From assembly GCA_043381765.1 (NCBI GenBank), contig JBHJMP010001188.1, positions 1 through 20,602 of the forward strand: DNA of 20,602 nucleotides, read 5' to 3'. Source of the DNA: Collodictyon triciliatum (lineage: Eukaryota > CRuMs). Under the pieces are notes generated by a model that saw only the letters and a program-made list of their open reading frames with translations, did no database searches and was not told the origin of the DNA. Position numbers and translations under genes: made by a program. Shown piece after piece: positions 1 through 10,334 of the stretch; position 1 is the stretch's first letter, and every line of letters begins with the position of its first letter.

Positions 1-87
1 CTCGAGTTATTGGTGCCAAGTTAATGGGATCGGTTGCACAACTTATTGACAAACAGGTTCTGACCTCTAAAAGAAGAATATATGTAA
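1..87 (+). repeat. Direct repeat copy 1 of a PPP4R4 exon/intron junction
   Basis: Bases 1-87 match 533-619 with two differences (19 A/G and 64 C/G). The copy covers the last 56 coding bases of exon 484-588 plus 31 bases of the following intron. It sits upstream of exon 192-320, which should come before that exon in the protein, so it is out of order. It is followed by A-, C- and T-homopolymers. It may be a real partial tandem duplication or an assembly error at a contig end. Confidence 0.9.
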
Positions 88-88
88 A

Positions 89-93
89 AAAAG

Positions 94-131
<38 letters not shown>

Positions 132-175
132 AAAAAAAAAAAAAAAAAAAATACCCCCCCTTTTTTTTTTTTTTT
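89..175. repeat. Homopolymer block (A runs, short C run, T run)
   Basis: Near-continuous A, then a short C run and a T run, just after the displaced exon copy. Such blocks are prone to slippage and misassembly. Peptides read through it (poly-Lys, poly-Phe) are not genes. Confidence 0.9.
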
Positions 176-191
176 AACCAAATGGCATCAG

Positions 192-3100
192 GCTGTTGAT
201 ATCCTCCCAGTAATACTCAACGTTCTGCAAGGGCGAGCGTCTACCGACGTATCAAATGCGTGGACATCTACACTTGTACTTATGTTGGGTGTTCTTCCCA
301 TGGATATTTTGCAAGGAAAGGTTCGTCTTGTTCAAGATTTGTCACAAAAAGCTCGTGAACTTTAGATTTTATCATATATGCGCAACCCTCCCTTTTTCTC
401 TCTCCTATCTTGTTTTTTTCTTTTTGGGAGAATAAATATACTTCTCGTTATAAACTGTAGTGATTCATTGACATGTTTTGTAGATGGTCGAGTTTGTAAT
501 TCAGAGGTCAGACCTCAGTAGCGTAACCCTTTCTCGAGTTATTGGTGCCAGGTTAATGGGATCGGTTGCACAACTTATTGACAAACAGGTTCTGAGCTCT
601 AAAAGAAGAATATATGTAATAAAAAAAAGGAAGGAAGGAGACACGGCAAATTTAATAACATTTACAAACCAACCTTCGAACTCCCCTCTCATTCATAACT
701 CTAATATAGATTGTCGAATCATCGTTCTACAAGCGCTCCATGATGTTGTGTCAGGATACAGATTATGAAGTACGGTCTGCTGTGTGTCAACAATTGGAAT
801 ATATCACAAAAGCGATAGGGTACTATAAATGATGAAGCTAATTGCAAACCTATCCTTCACTTATTTCTATCTAACATCCGTTTATATATACAAATAATCA
901 TTTTGAAACGACTTTATAAATTGCAGTTATCTATATCGCCATTATCTAACTCACGTACTCAAATAGCAATGAACAAGTTCAGAAGGAATTAATAAATGAG
1001 CTCCAGGAGTTATTAAAGGACGAAGAAATTTCCGTGAAAAATGCAGCATTTCAAACATTTATTAACCTCTCCGATTTTTTTGACCCATCAATCAGAAAAG
1101 AGATAGTTATTCCGTTTCTTAAAAGTATATGTCTGAACCCACCACAAGACATGCTATCGATAATCAGCAAGCTATTTGGGGAAATGATTGTGCGAATATC
1201 TCGTTTGTTTTCCTTTTCCTTAAAAAAAATATTCTTGAAGGGATTTGTTTATGAGAACATCGTTTATTCTTCTCCTATCTTTTCTCCTTTCTTTATACTG
1301 TTACTTAATTGAATACAACAAAAGCGGACTTTGGAGATGAGGAAGAAGCGATGATATTCTTTACCTTTTACAAAGCTCTAGCTAAAAGATCTGATTACGA
1401 AAGCCGAAAAAATGCGGCGTTCAATTTCCCGGTAAAAAAATAATGATACCTTTTTCATATGATACAGTTTATGTTCCAAATTTCACTTGTTAAAAAGGTC
1501 ATGGCTTCACAATTTCATTCACGCTAAGTGATATTTTGAATACAGGCTGTTTTGAAATGTATTGGGGCCCGCCGCTATGCTTTAAATCTTCATGACACTT
1601 TTTGCCAACTGGTCAGAGATGAGTACATCGATGTGCGTAAAACGATAGCCCATGGGTTCCATGAGGTATCTAAAACGTAAATAAAATGGACAAATATGAA
1701 ATTCCTATAAATTTCAATACCATTTCCTTGGCGGTACCACTTGACGAGATACGAAACATATTAAGCAAATATTTGAAAACTTGAACACTTTTTACAAATT
1801 CAAAATACCTCTAATACCGATGCTACATTCCTTTCATAATTAGATAGTGAGTATCCTCGGGAAGGAAAGATCGGGGAAGTACCTCAAGGATTCATTCATA
1901 TATCTGCTCCAAGATGATAATATTGATGTTAAATTAGCTCTGGTCGATCACTTTGACCAAATATTTTCTATGTTTTACGTCCCCAATGAGGAAATCAAGG
2001 TAAGAAACATTAGTGCATATATGCAAACACGCATGATTTGATGTCTGGTTTAATTCGAATCTCGAAGCACACCTCAATACTACATGTAACTTTATTCATT
2101 TCCAAGACTAAGTGAATCTGTGGATGATTCGATTTTACATTTAGAACGCAAGTCTCGCAGATATGCTCCAGATAGTATTAGAATACGTAAATTCTGTATC
2201 AAAGAATTGGAGAGCAACAAAAAAATTGTTATTCCAATTTACAAATATGACAGAGTATTATTCAGGCGATGTGATATTCGAAAATTTTGTTCCTATGGGA
2301 TTCAAGATATTGGATGAGGTTCGTCGATTTTCTTTCTTTCTCAAATGCTGTCATTTTTTTCTAATTGACTATGTCTTTCTATATCCCACTACATTATTGC
2401 ATGATCTTTGTATTTTTAGAGTCATATGCTTGTCTTGTTGCAGTGTTTTCTTTATGATTTTTTATTTACTTATTTACTAAAAGCACAAATACAAATATTT
2501 GATTTAAATCTTAGGGAAGCGGGCCTGTAAAAGAACCAGCAGCCCGACTATTATGTCATTTTGCTAGAAAAAACAAAAAGAGCTACCAACGATCAAGTAT
2601 ATGCACCCAGTTTGTTCAAAAGTATGGCCGCCGGAAAGCCTTTCACAGTAGATTGGTGTACATGGACTTTTGTCTCGCAGCTATTGAAATGTTTAGTCGG
2701 AGGTTTTTCCGAGACGTGTTTTATGATTGCGTTGTGGAATTAGGAAAAGTGTGTAATTTTAATATCTTTTTTCTATACGTTTCTACCATTTATTATTTTC
2801 GATCTAAAAATACTGAGATATATTATAATATGGTTTACAAAATACGTTATCTTGATAGATGAGGCTCGTTTTGTAGTAACTCAAAATCTCCTGTTTTTAT
2901 ATATTCTTCTTCCCTCTCTTTTGTTCCTCTTTGGGAATTATGTTGAAAACAATGCGTCAGGACCCTGTCTCAAATGTCAGACTTAAATTCTGCGCACTTT
3001 TGCCATACCTCCGGGGCTTACTTCGTGGCTCGACGGATGACCTGTATATTCGACGCCTAGATGATCTTTTGGAAGTATGTTTTTCAATCGGTTTCCATGT

Positions 3101-5159
3101 AAAATATGCAACAAAAACTCTTAAAATAAGTCGAATTAATTTACAATATAAACAATAACAATTAAAGATAAATGTAAGAGAAGTATGATTTTGTGGTGTC
3201 CGGGCAATTTATCCGTTTTTTTTTTCCCCCACCATATAGGCCTTAAAACTAGATAAAGATAGGGATGTTCGGGAGGCTGCAGTAAAGGCACATGAAAAGG
3301 TACTGCTGTAATTGCGGAACGAATTATCTGAATTAGGACGATAAACTATAAATAACCAAAAGAACTACCTCTGTATGTTAAGTTTTTTTTTCCTGTTCAT
3401 TCGATTGAAGGGAAGGATGAATCCATATAAAGTTGAGTATACGATGTAATAAGTTGTGTGATTGGGAAATTTCAATACAGATGCCGGATATTGTCAGAGA
3501 GGCTCAAACCCCAAATGCAGACAGTTTGGACAAAAAGAAAGAGGAGGAGGAGAAGCTGATTGGTGGGATGGTTTGTGCGATTATAGATTGAAATCTAAAT
3601 GAAACAAAGCAAAAAAATAAAAATGAAAAAAATGAAAAAAAAGAACAGAAGAGAACAGAAAATAAAAAAGAAGCTTTAACAAATTCATGCAATGTCTAAC
3701 CTTTCGAATGAAACATATGGTGACTTTGATTTATTTGACAGGAGCCCGACTTTGATGACCCACGACGCAGGGACATGGAGTTGGAGAAAAATCGGAGTGA
3801 ATTCCGAAGAAAGTTTGTAGAGAACGACAATCAAAACCAGCAAGGGAAGACAAAGGTCGGAGGTCTATCCTCATCAACACCTCGACCACCTCCGAAACTG
3901 GGACCGGTGCCACCAGGTCGCACCTCCAACCTGTCCGGGACAGGTCTGTGTAATATGGAACAAAAATGAATAATAACCGTGAAACCATTTTTACTGCATG
4001 CAGCCTATCATGAATCAAACGCTATTTTGAATTTATATGTTTGGATAGCATCATGGCTATTTGAATATCAATATTCTCTTCGTTTCATATTTTATGTTTA
4101 TCCCACAAATAAGAGCAACCAACTATGAACAAAAGTGATTGTATGCAAAGTTTTATCTTCTGATGAAGCCATCCTTTCAGACCAACAGGCAGAGCCGAGA
4201 CTGCCACCGACCGGCCTTAAACTCCCAACAGCAAATAGCATGAAGAAAGCCCCATTATCTGCCCAAGGACAGCGAACAAGCAACGCAGTAGCATCGCTGT
4301 CTAATGCGCCCATATCCAACTCACCTTCGCTGTCGTCTTTGTCGTCGAATTCCTCGGTCACCTCATACTCTGGATACTCCAGCCAGGTAAAGGAAAAACG
4401 CCCCCACCAGTACGTTACATATGTCATTACCCGCCATGTGACGCTTCGCAAGAATAAAAGTGTCCGATGCACCCCTTCAACCACCCACCCCAGAGCGGAC
4501 TGAACGGACTTCCAGGCAAGCTTCTGAAGCCAATCAACAAGGAATCCGGTAAGCAAGCGAGGCACACACATCAACATACGACACAAACCCACCGACTACC
4601 ACCCTCTGAGCCCCACCCACCCACCGAACACAACCTGCCCTCCATGACTCATCGCACCCAAGCAGCCACAGCCACAGCCACAGCCACAGCCACAGGAGCG
4701 CCGTCCGCACCATCGTCGTTCTCCATCCCCCTCGGCAGGCTCCCGCCCCGCGAGATGGACTTTGCCACGCCAAAAGGTATCCCCGCCCTCCTTCCGCCCG
4801 CCGACACGCGCCACCGCCCGACTGACCCTAACTGACCAGCCCCACCCCGCCACACAGTGAAGCCGCCGGCCAGCAGGGCAGAGCCCGCCCCGAAGCCGTC
4901 GCCCGCATACGCGGGGACCCTGCCGTCCGTGCCCAGCGCCTCCACGCGGCCGTCGCCCCGCCCGACGCCGCCCTCCCAGGGACGCCGCCCCTCCTCAGAC
5001 GGCCCTCGCCCCGATGCCCAGTACATGCCCAGGCCCCGCATGGACCGCACGCCAGGCGCAGCCCCCGCAGCCTCCTCGACTCCCGCCATCGGCCCGGTGG
5101 GCGTCGCTGCGTACGAAGGCCCGTCCAGCCTCTCTGGGGGGCGGAGTCGTCGCTTCTGA
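192..5159 (+). CDS. PPP4R4: PPP4R4-type HEAT-repeat regulatory subunit of protein phosphatase 4 (5' partial)
   Basis: Exons: 192-320, 484-588, 710-819, 967-1202, 1325-1431, 1546-1665, 1844-1999, 2145-2318, 2515-2748, 2961-3074, 3240-3299, 3481-3570, 3742-3943, 4181-4386, 4494-4548, 4696-4776, 4858-5159 (TGA). All phases agree and give about 826 codons; the N-terminus lies outside the window. HEAT helices resemble remembered animal PPP4R4 in order: DVSNAWTSTL, DTDYEVRSAVCQQLE, NAAFQTFINLSDFFDP, RKNAAFNFP, VRKTIAHGFHEV, LLQDDNIDVKLALVDH, ELGKDPVSNVRLKFCALLP, KDRDVREAAVKAHEK. From about 3742 the protein becomes charged, then Ser/Pro-rich and disordered, as in the family. PPP4R4 binds the PP4 catalytic subunit in the cytoplasm (family knowledge). 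The related PPP4R1 is the alternative, but the order of matches favours PPP4R4. The last four exons are much GC-richer than the HEAT exons, and their boundaries rest on phase only. Confidence 0.87.
533..619 (+). repeat. Direct repeat copy 2 (within the expected PPP4R4 exon)
   Basis: Partner of 1-87. This copy lies in the expected exon order: it encodes SRVIGARLMGSVAQLIDKQ, followed by a GT donor at 589, and joins in phase to 710. It is therefore the functional copy. Confidence 0.9.
4666..4695 (+). repeat. (CCACAG)5 microsatellite overlapping a splice acceptor
   Basis: Five perfect CCACAG units end exactly at the proposed acceptor before the PPP4R4 exon 4696-4776. Each unit ends in CAG and is six bases long, so every unit offers an in-frame acceptor. 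Using an earlier one would add Ala-Thr dipeptides without a frameshift. Confidence 0.85.
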
Positions 5160-6330
5160 GCGTGCGCCCCTTGCTCTCGCCCTTGCCCTTGCCTGTTGTG
5201 TCTCTGCGCAGCTTGTCTAATTTATTCCAGGCTGTGGCTGGGTGGCTGGGATTCCTGCGCGGCGGCCCACTGCTGCCGGCTGCGTCCCTTCCAATCCCAG
5301 TTCTCAGCCTTTGCTCGCCTCTCCCTTCCTCTCTTGCCTTCCCCATGGTCTATTCTGTTGTTAGTGCTGTATTTCTCTGGTGAAAAGGTAATAACGAAAG
5401 AAGCGCACTTGCCCTTTCCTTATTGTTAGCCCACTCCCAACCCCTTCATCGCCACCCTGATTAAAACGCTTTTCAGTCGTGGAAGTTGTCATCGGGGTAT
5501 TGCTGGGACTATTTTACTGCTGGCTTCGAAACGCCCGTCTGGCGGCATAGGAAGTGGGGTTGGCTCAGTGTGGTGCTGTGATTCAGTGGTTTATGTCAGT
5601 GCGTCGAAGCAACCAAAACAAACAGACAAACAAATCAAGTCAGTCAAATCAGAGGTGATGGAGAAAGTCCGAGGGCGTTAGGGGAAGCATGTGGCATGTG
5701 CGGGTGTTTGTGTGGGTTGAATTGGGTAGGAATCGAAGGTGAAACAGAGTGAGGGACGGCAGGGCGAGACAGTGCGAGATGGGGAGCGAGCTCATTAGTA
5801 CCAGCGAAGCACACAGAAGCCACACACACAGGCAGGCAGAGTAAGGAATTTCCTCTGAAATCAACAGGAGGGCAACAAGAAAATGAAAATGAAGAGAATG
5901 GGAGGAAAGAGTAGGCAGAGTCATAATTGCCTTGTGGTGACAAGACAAAACAACGAGCAGAGAGCGGCAGAAAGGAAAAGAAACGAAAAGAGAAGAGAAA
6001 GATTGTGAATTGGCAGCAAGCATGCCACAAAGCGTCGCGAGGGGAGAGACCCTGAGAATGCCATGAATCAAATCGGATACTCTCACATTCGACTAGCTCT
6101 GTTGCAGAAAAAAAAAGAGATAAAGAAATAGGAATATCTCTCCATTTCAGCTTTGAAAGAAGATAACGATATCAAAAATAAAAAAAATTCTGCTTAAATG
6201 CTCCATTCGAAAAGGAAAAGAAGAAAAGAAACTCAGAGAAGAAAAGCGAGAGACATTGCGCAGGACTAACGCTAGTCTCTCTGGCCACTTGTCTTTGAGA
6301 CGTGTCACCCGGGCCGATTCAATATCGGGT
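5160..6330. other. Intergenic region between convergent PPP4R4 and PTB genes
   Basis: Contains the 3' flanks of both genes. The first 300 bases are GC-rich and pyrimidine-rich, with a weak ATTAAA at 5460-5465. Bases 5640-6110 are purine-rich on the plus strand. Open frames on the minus strand here (for example 5649-6086) read the pyrimidine-rich complement and match no family I recognise. No RNA gene seen. Confidence 0.6.
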
Positions 6331-9298
6331 TTACATAGGCATCCCGAATAAGTCAGACGAGCGAGGAGGGGTAGCAGACGAAGAGGCACCAGCGGCGAAG
6401 GAGGGTAAGGGTGAGCTCTGGATGGATGCTCGGGACGAAAATGACAGGCGGATGGCTCGGCCGGATATCTCAAGGCCGTTCAAGTTAATCATAACATTCA
6501 CTGATGACGCGATATCTGCTATTTGCACAAATGCCTGTCGTTTCTTTTCGTGGTCAAAGATTTTGATGTCTTGGACAACCCCGTGCACTGAGATGATGCG
6601 ATGGAGATCTTCTGGCTTCACAACCTTCATCGTCCGTGGATGGAACATTTGACTCGAAAATTTTTTTTTAAAGAATTATATATAAAAAAAAAATGCGGAG
6701 AGGCGGAAGAGTGCAATATAACGGACTTGCTCATCAAAATACGAAATTATTCATCAATAAGGTATCAAATGAGTAGATTACCAAGTCTAAATTCGAAATA
6801 TGCAGAATATGAGACGGATGGCAAAGTCGTTTGGCATTTCGTTGTGCAGCCTGGGGATTGGAGAAACGATTCAAGGGACTAGTTGTGTAATCTTTAGCAT
6901 GGTCACCACTTTCTCCAACAGAAACTTGAATACTCGGGAACTTGGTCAGACTTAATTCCAGAGGTCTGTTATGAATTGGCACACCCTAACGCATTAAAAA
7001 CTGGGTCATGACACTGTTAAATTCAATGGAGACACAGTGGACGTTGGCTTTGAGTATTCCTCTAGCTAGGTCTAAATCAAAATGAATGTATAAAGTAGAT
7101 ATGCCGGGCAAACCTTCAGGTAAGTCATGATATTGTTGGCTTGCGCGCTATCATTCATCTGCACAAGGGCATGGTCAGGTTTTCTATGGAAAATGGCGAG
7201 GGAAATGAGTGAATAATACGAGACAAAATCGTTCACACAATTCCAGTCTTCAAGTGACTGCTACCGAGCCTAATTAAAAGATACCTGTAGGTGAGCTTAA
7301 CCTTGAGTACATTGCCATAATTTGAAAACAAATTGAAAATGTGGTCACAGGAAATCTAAAAATATTATTTTATGGAAGTGAATGTTAGTCCGTTTGGATA
7401 GCCAATAAATAGTCAGATTCAATGTCATGATGAAACGCTCACTTCGGGACTCAGATTTCCAACATCTATTACACATCGCCCACTGCCATTACTATATAGT
7501 TGAAAGTGAGCTTTTGTCATTTGCTTAATTTATACATCAACTAAATCGTTATGAGATGTTGATTCATCCACCTGTATGGGAATGTTTGGTTATAGAATGG
7601 AGATGGATTGTAGAAGTTTCCTGGTTGGGCAGGCTAGCAGGTAAATTGCTTTAGTGATGAACCGCAAGAGCCGAAGTAGATGGATTATGACGCTCATAAA
7701 AAAAGAACAAAAGTGATGCGAACCATTCGTGTTGGATTGAAACTGTGATTTCGCTCACGGTCTTGGGATTCACCGCTTGGAAGGTAGGGATTCGTAAAGT
7801 CACTGTTATTTGATGAGTGGTCAATACACATGGAAAGTAAGGCATACATATATTGACATGTAATGTATGATTCATTTCACATGTCAATAATATTCAAAGG
7901 AGATATTTTTCAAAGTCATACCGCGAGCGGTCATTGTTGAATCTCACAGATAACTCTTGTAAATTGGAGAAGTGGATTTGAAGGAGGCAGCAATTTGGGT
8001 AAATGTTCTACAATAATCAAGTTCATTCAAGAAAATGGTACATGCATCATTCAATCGTTAATTGGAACATTCATCACAAAATTGACTGAAGAATGTACCA
8101 ATCCATTTAAAGTGCGCTGAGCTTGAACTGCATTCTCCACATCTTGGTACTGAAGGAGGACATTAAGGTCTAGGAACAAATATAATGAGGTTGTCTGTGG
8201 GACAAAATTGTTTCTTACAGTACAAAATCACATCAGGGACTTGCCGCTATTCTTTTGGAAGATGATCAGTTTCATGATTGCGCCGAAGGGAGAGAAGACC
8301 TATAAAATGGTAGGTGTGAGTATTATATTTTTGGACTGGTATAGTTCATAGAAAATAGAAAAAAATATGTTGCTTAAAGTCGGATACCTGATTTAAAACG
8401 TCAACGTTGATTGTGTACATTGGGTTGGATATTGTGACTAGGATGATTGAGTTTGGAACAACAACATCCTATGCAGAGTTTTGTATAAAAACAGAAAGTT
8501 CACCATCAATCGAATAAGATACTGATAATACACTGCAAAACTTTTTCCAAGTTTCGGATGCATTGTTTTGTGACCTACTTGATCGTGGCGAGAGCGACCA
8601 GGACGATCTTCTCCTGCAAGATCTTGATAAGACGAAAACTGGGCGATGGCTGTCTGATTTCTGTGTAATTGAAAGAGCTTCATGGAATGGTGGGAAAGCA
8701 TGTTCTTTTGATCGATTTCTCAATATGTCAGGAAGTATATATGTATAACATATCCACGCACCTGATCACTATTGGTTGTGTGAGGCTGCGTTGAACAAAA
8801 GTGACTGCAGATTGTAGATCACCGAATTGAACAAGAGCCTTTTGTTTTGAGTGAGTATTGTGAAATAATCGACATAGAAAGATAAGTGAATGAAAGGTTT
8901 ATGCAAGGAAACTAGCAGTTGACGTGGTATCAGTAGATTTTTTTAAAAATATTCTTTATATATGTATTATGGCCTAATTCGACAAAATAAAAAAGGGGTA
9001 TTTTATGGTTAATTGTATCATTTAGAAGGCCGCCACAGGCGTGGGCAACTAAGAGTAGATGTCCAAAACCTGATTCTTTGAACGGGTCAGAACCACACGA
9101 GTGACTGTACCAAAGGCTGAGCAGAGGGTCTGGATATCTTGCTGTGCATGGAGCATTGGTGAGGCAGCGTGAGTTCTCTGAGCAGATCACATAGACAAAC
9201 AGGGACGAAGTTGAGAGGGGGTGGCCAACCTTATTTGCCTCTGGATCGACGTGGCGGATGTGGACAACTTTGGAGGGCGCGAGTTCCTGGCCGGACAT
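6331..9298 (-). CDS. PTBP: Polypyrimidine tract-binding protein (four RRMs)
   Basis: Fifteen exons, 5' to 3' on the minus strand: 9298-9230, 9141-9070, 8838-8762, 8660-8579, 8468-8388, 8299-8245, 8169-8099, 8007-7922, 7802-7724, 7633-7572, 7491-7443, 7355-7285, 7183-7114, 6985-6782, 6624-6331 (TAA). The phases join to 473 residues; PTB proteins are usually a little over 500. RRM1 (about 10-90) has VVHIRHV and KNQALVQF. RRM2 (about 105-195) has IILVTISNPMY and ends LQELSVRFNNDRSRDF, followed by the PTB-like TNPYLPSGE. RRM3 (about 248-328) has VIDVGNLSPE and DHALVQM. The linker DYTTSPLNRF precedes RRM4 (about 365-445; ILHISNL, KRQAFVQI). PTB binds CU-rich RNA and controls splicing and mRNA stability in nucleus and cytoplasm (family knowledge). 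hnRNP L is the nearest alternative, but the linkers and RRM4 favour PTB. The start ATG opens directly into RRM1. One intron (8244-8170) has a GC donor. Confidence 0.9.
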
Positions 9299-10030
9299 GG
9301 TATTTGCTGCTGTGTGCGTTGTGTCAGGGAGTCTGGTTGAGAAGGGCGCTGTTAGGGGCTGAGTTGGCTCAGTTTTTTTTTTTTTTGCCAGGATAAAGAA
9401 AATAAAAAAAAAAGGAAAAAGAGGAAAAAGAGGAATAGAAAAAAGAGAGGAAAAAGGGAACACAAGTAGAGCCGAGTGGCTCGAACAGGGGCCATGGTAC
9501 AGAGACGCCAGCATCCAACCGCCGCACAGGCGATTCGGGGGATCCTTTATTCTCGTGGGTGTGCCGCGGATTCCGTCTGCTCCTGCGCCAATCCCCCCAA
9601 GGCCACAACGCAGGCCATTTCTCTGGCGCAGTGCTTTTGAATGTTCAAATGTCGAGGGAAGGCAATAATGGAAACATGGTCGGTTGGGTGCTGGATTATT
9701 TTGTTATGTTTTGCTGGCTGAACCCTGGCTTTCTAAAACATCCTTATATAGACAGAATTCATGAATATTCATTTAATATTGTCCTATTCGAAAGTTTTCA
9801 GGAATCTAGATTCCTCAAAATTAACGCAACAACGTCCATCACAAATGCGCCTGCACTTGTAAAATTATCGAATAATGGGAGCGATATTCATTATGGCTGG
9901 GTCTCTGGAGCGTCTTTATCCTTAATGAATCACACAAATTATCCACAAATAGACAAAACACAGAACAAAGGTAAAACGAAAAAGTTGTGTGTTTACATTG
10001 TGTTGGCTTTTCCTTACCCGACAAGGAAGC
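9299..10030. other. Intergenic region between divergent PTB and tRNA-Leu/CFAP298
   Basis: Holds the PTB 5' flank, a T run near 9374-9387 and an A/G-rich stretch to about 9470. From 9700 it is AT-rich with a 16-nt palindrome at 9800-9815. No coding evidence: the long plus-strand open frame 9559-10182 ends by reading straight through the tRNA. Confidence 0.6.
9800..9815. repeat. 16-nt perfect palindrome
   Basis: AGGAATCTAGATTCCT equals its own reverse complement; symmetry stops at the flanking C on each side. It lies in the shared upstream region of PTB (minus) and tRNA-Leu/CFAP298 (plus). A dimeric-protein binding site is possible, but I recognise no specific factor. Confidence 0.5.
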
Positions 10031-10114
10031 GCCGAGATGGCCGAGTGGTTAAGGCGGCGGACTTAAGATCCCCTGGTGTCTATCACCGCGTGGGTTCGAA
10101 CCCCACTTTCGGCA
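10031..10114 (+). tRNA. tRNA-Leu(UAA)
   Basis: 84-nt type II tRNA. Acceptor GCCGAGA pairs with TTTCGGC (one G-T), discriminator A, no encoded CCA, no intron. The D stem GCC/GGC contains the A box TGGCCGAGTGG at 10038-10048. The anticodon loop is CTTAAGA, anticodon TAA. The long variable arm has a GGTG/CACC stem. The T arm is GTGGG-TTCGAAC-CCCAC with the B box at 10093-10103. The anticodon stem has a C28:C42 mismatch. TTTTT at 10123-10127 can end pol III transcription. Confidence 0.95.
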
Positions 10115-10122
10115 GGCTTACA

Positions 10123-10127
10123 TTTTT
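10123..10127 (+). terminator. RNA polymerase III T-run terminator of tRNA-Leu
   Basis: Run of five T starting 9 nt after the tRNA 3' end. Confidence 0.7.
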
Positions 10128-10237
10128 ATCTCTCGAATGCAAAAATTTGACGAAACAAGACACATATCTTATTCCACATTAGATTTTGTAACCGGTTTCC
10201 TTCGCCTTTAAAAAAACTCGAGATCCATCTAGAACCC

Positions 10238-10315
10238 ATGCCCGATTATAACCAGAGCCAAAACCGCAGCAGCATCGCCGCGACAAGGAGCCGTGACAGA
10301 GAACCTTCGACAGAA
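10238..10315 (+). other. Possible upstream ORF before CFAP298
   Basis: ATG at 10238 opens a 25-codon frame ending in TAG at 10313-10315, 19 nt before the CFAP298 start and out of frame with it. Whether the mRNA includes it is unknown; the transcription start is not visible. Confidence 0.3.
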
Positions 10316-10334
10316 TAGAAACAACCGCGACGAG

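Noticed and set aside
4098-5346. Several long minus-strand open frames in the GC-rich end of PPP4R4
   Set aside because: They are shadows of GC-rich sequence opposite supported exons; repetitive Gly/Arg/Trp content and no domain.
5649-6086. 145-codon minus-strand open frame
   Set aside because: It reads a pyrimidine-rich strand (Leu/Ser/Phe/His), has no recognisable domain, and lies between two convergent gene ends.
9559-10182. 207-codon plus-strand open frame
   Set aside because: Its end is a translation of the tRNA-Leu gene (RDGRVVKAADL...), a well-known false peptide, and the rest shows no family similarity.
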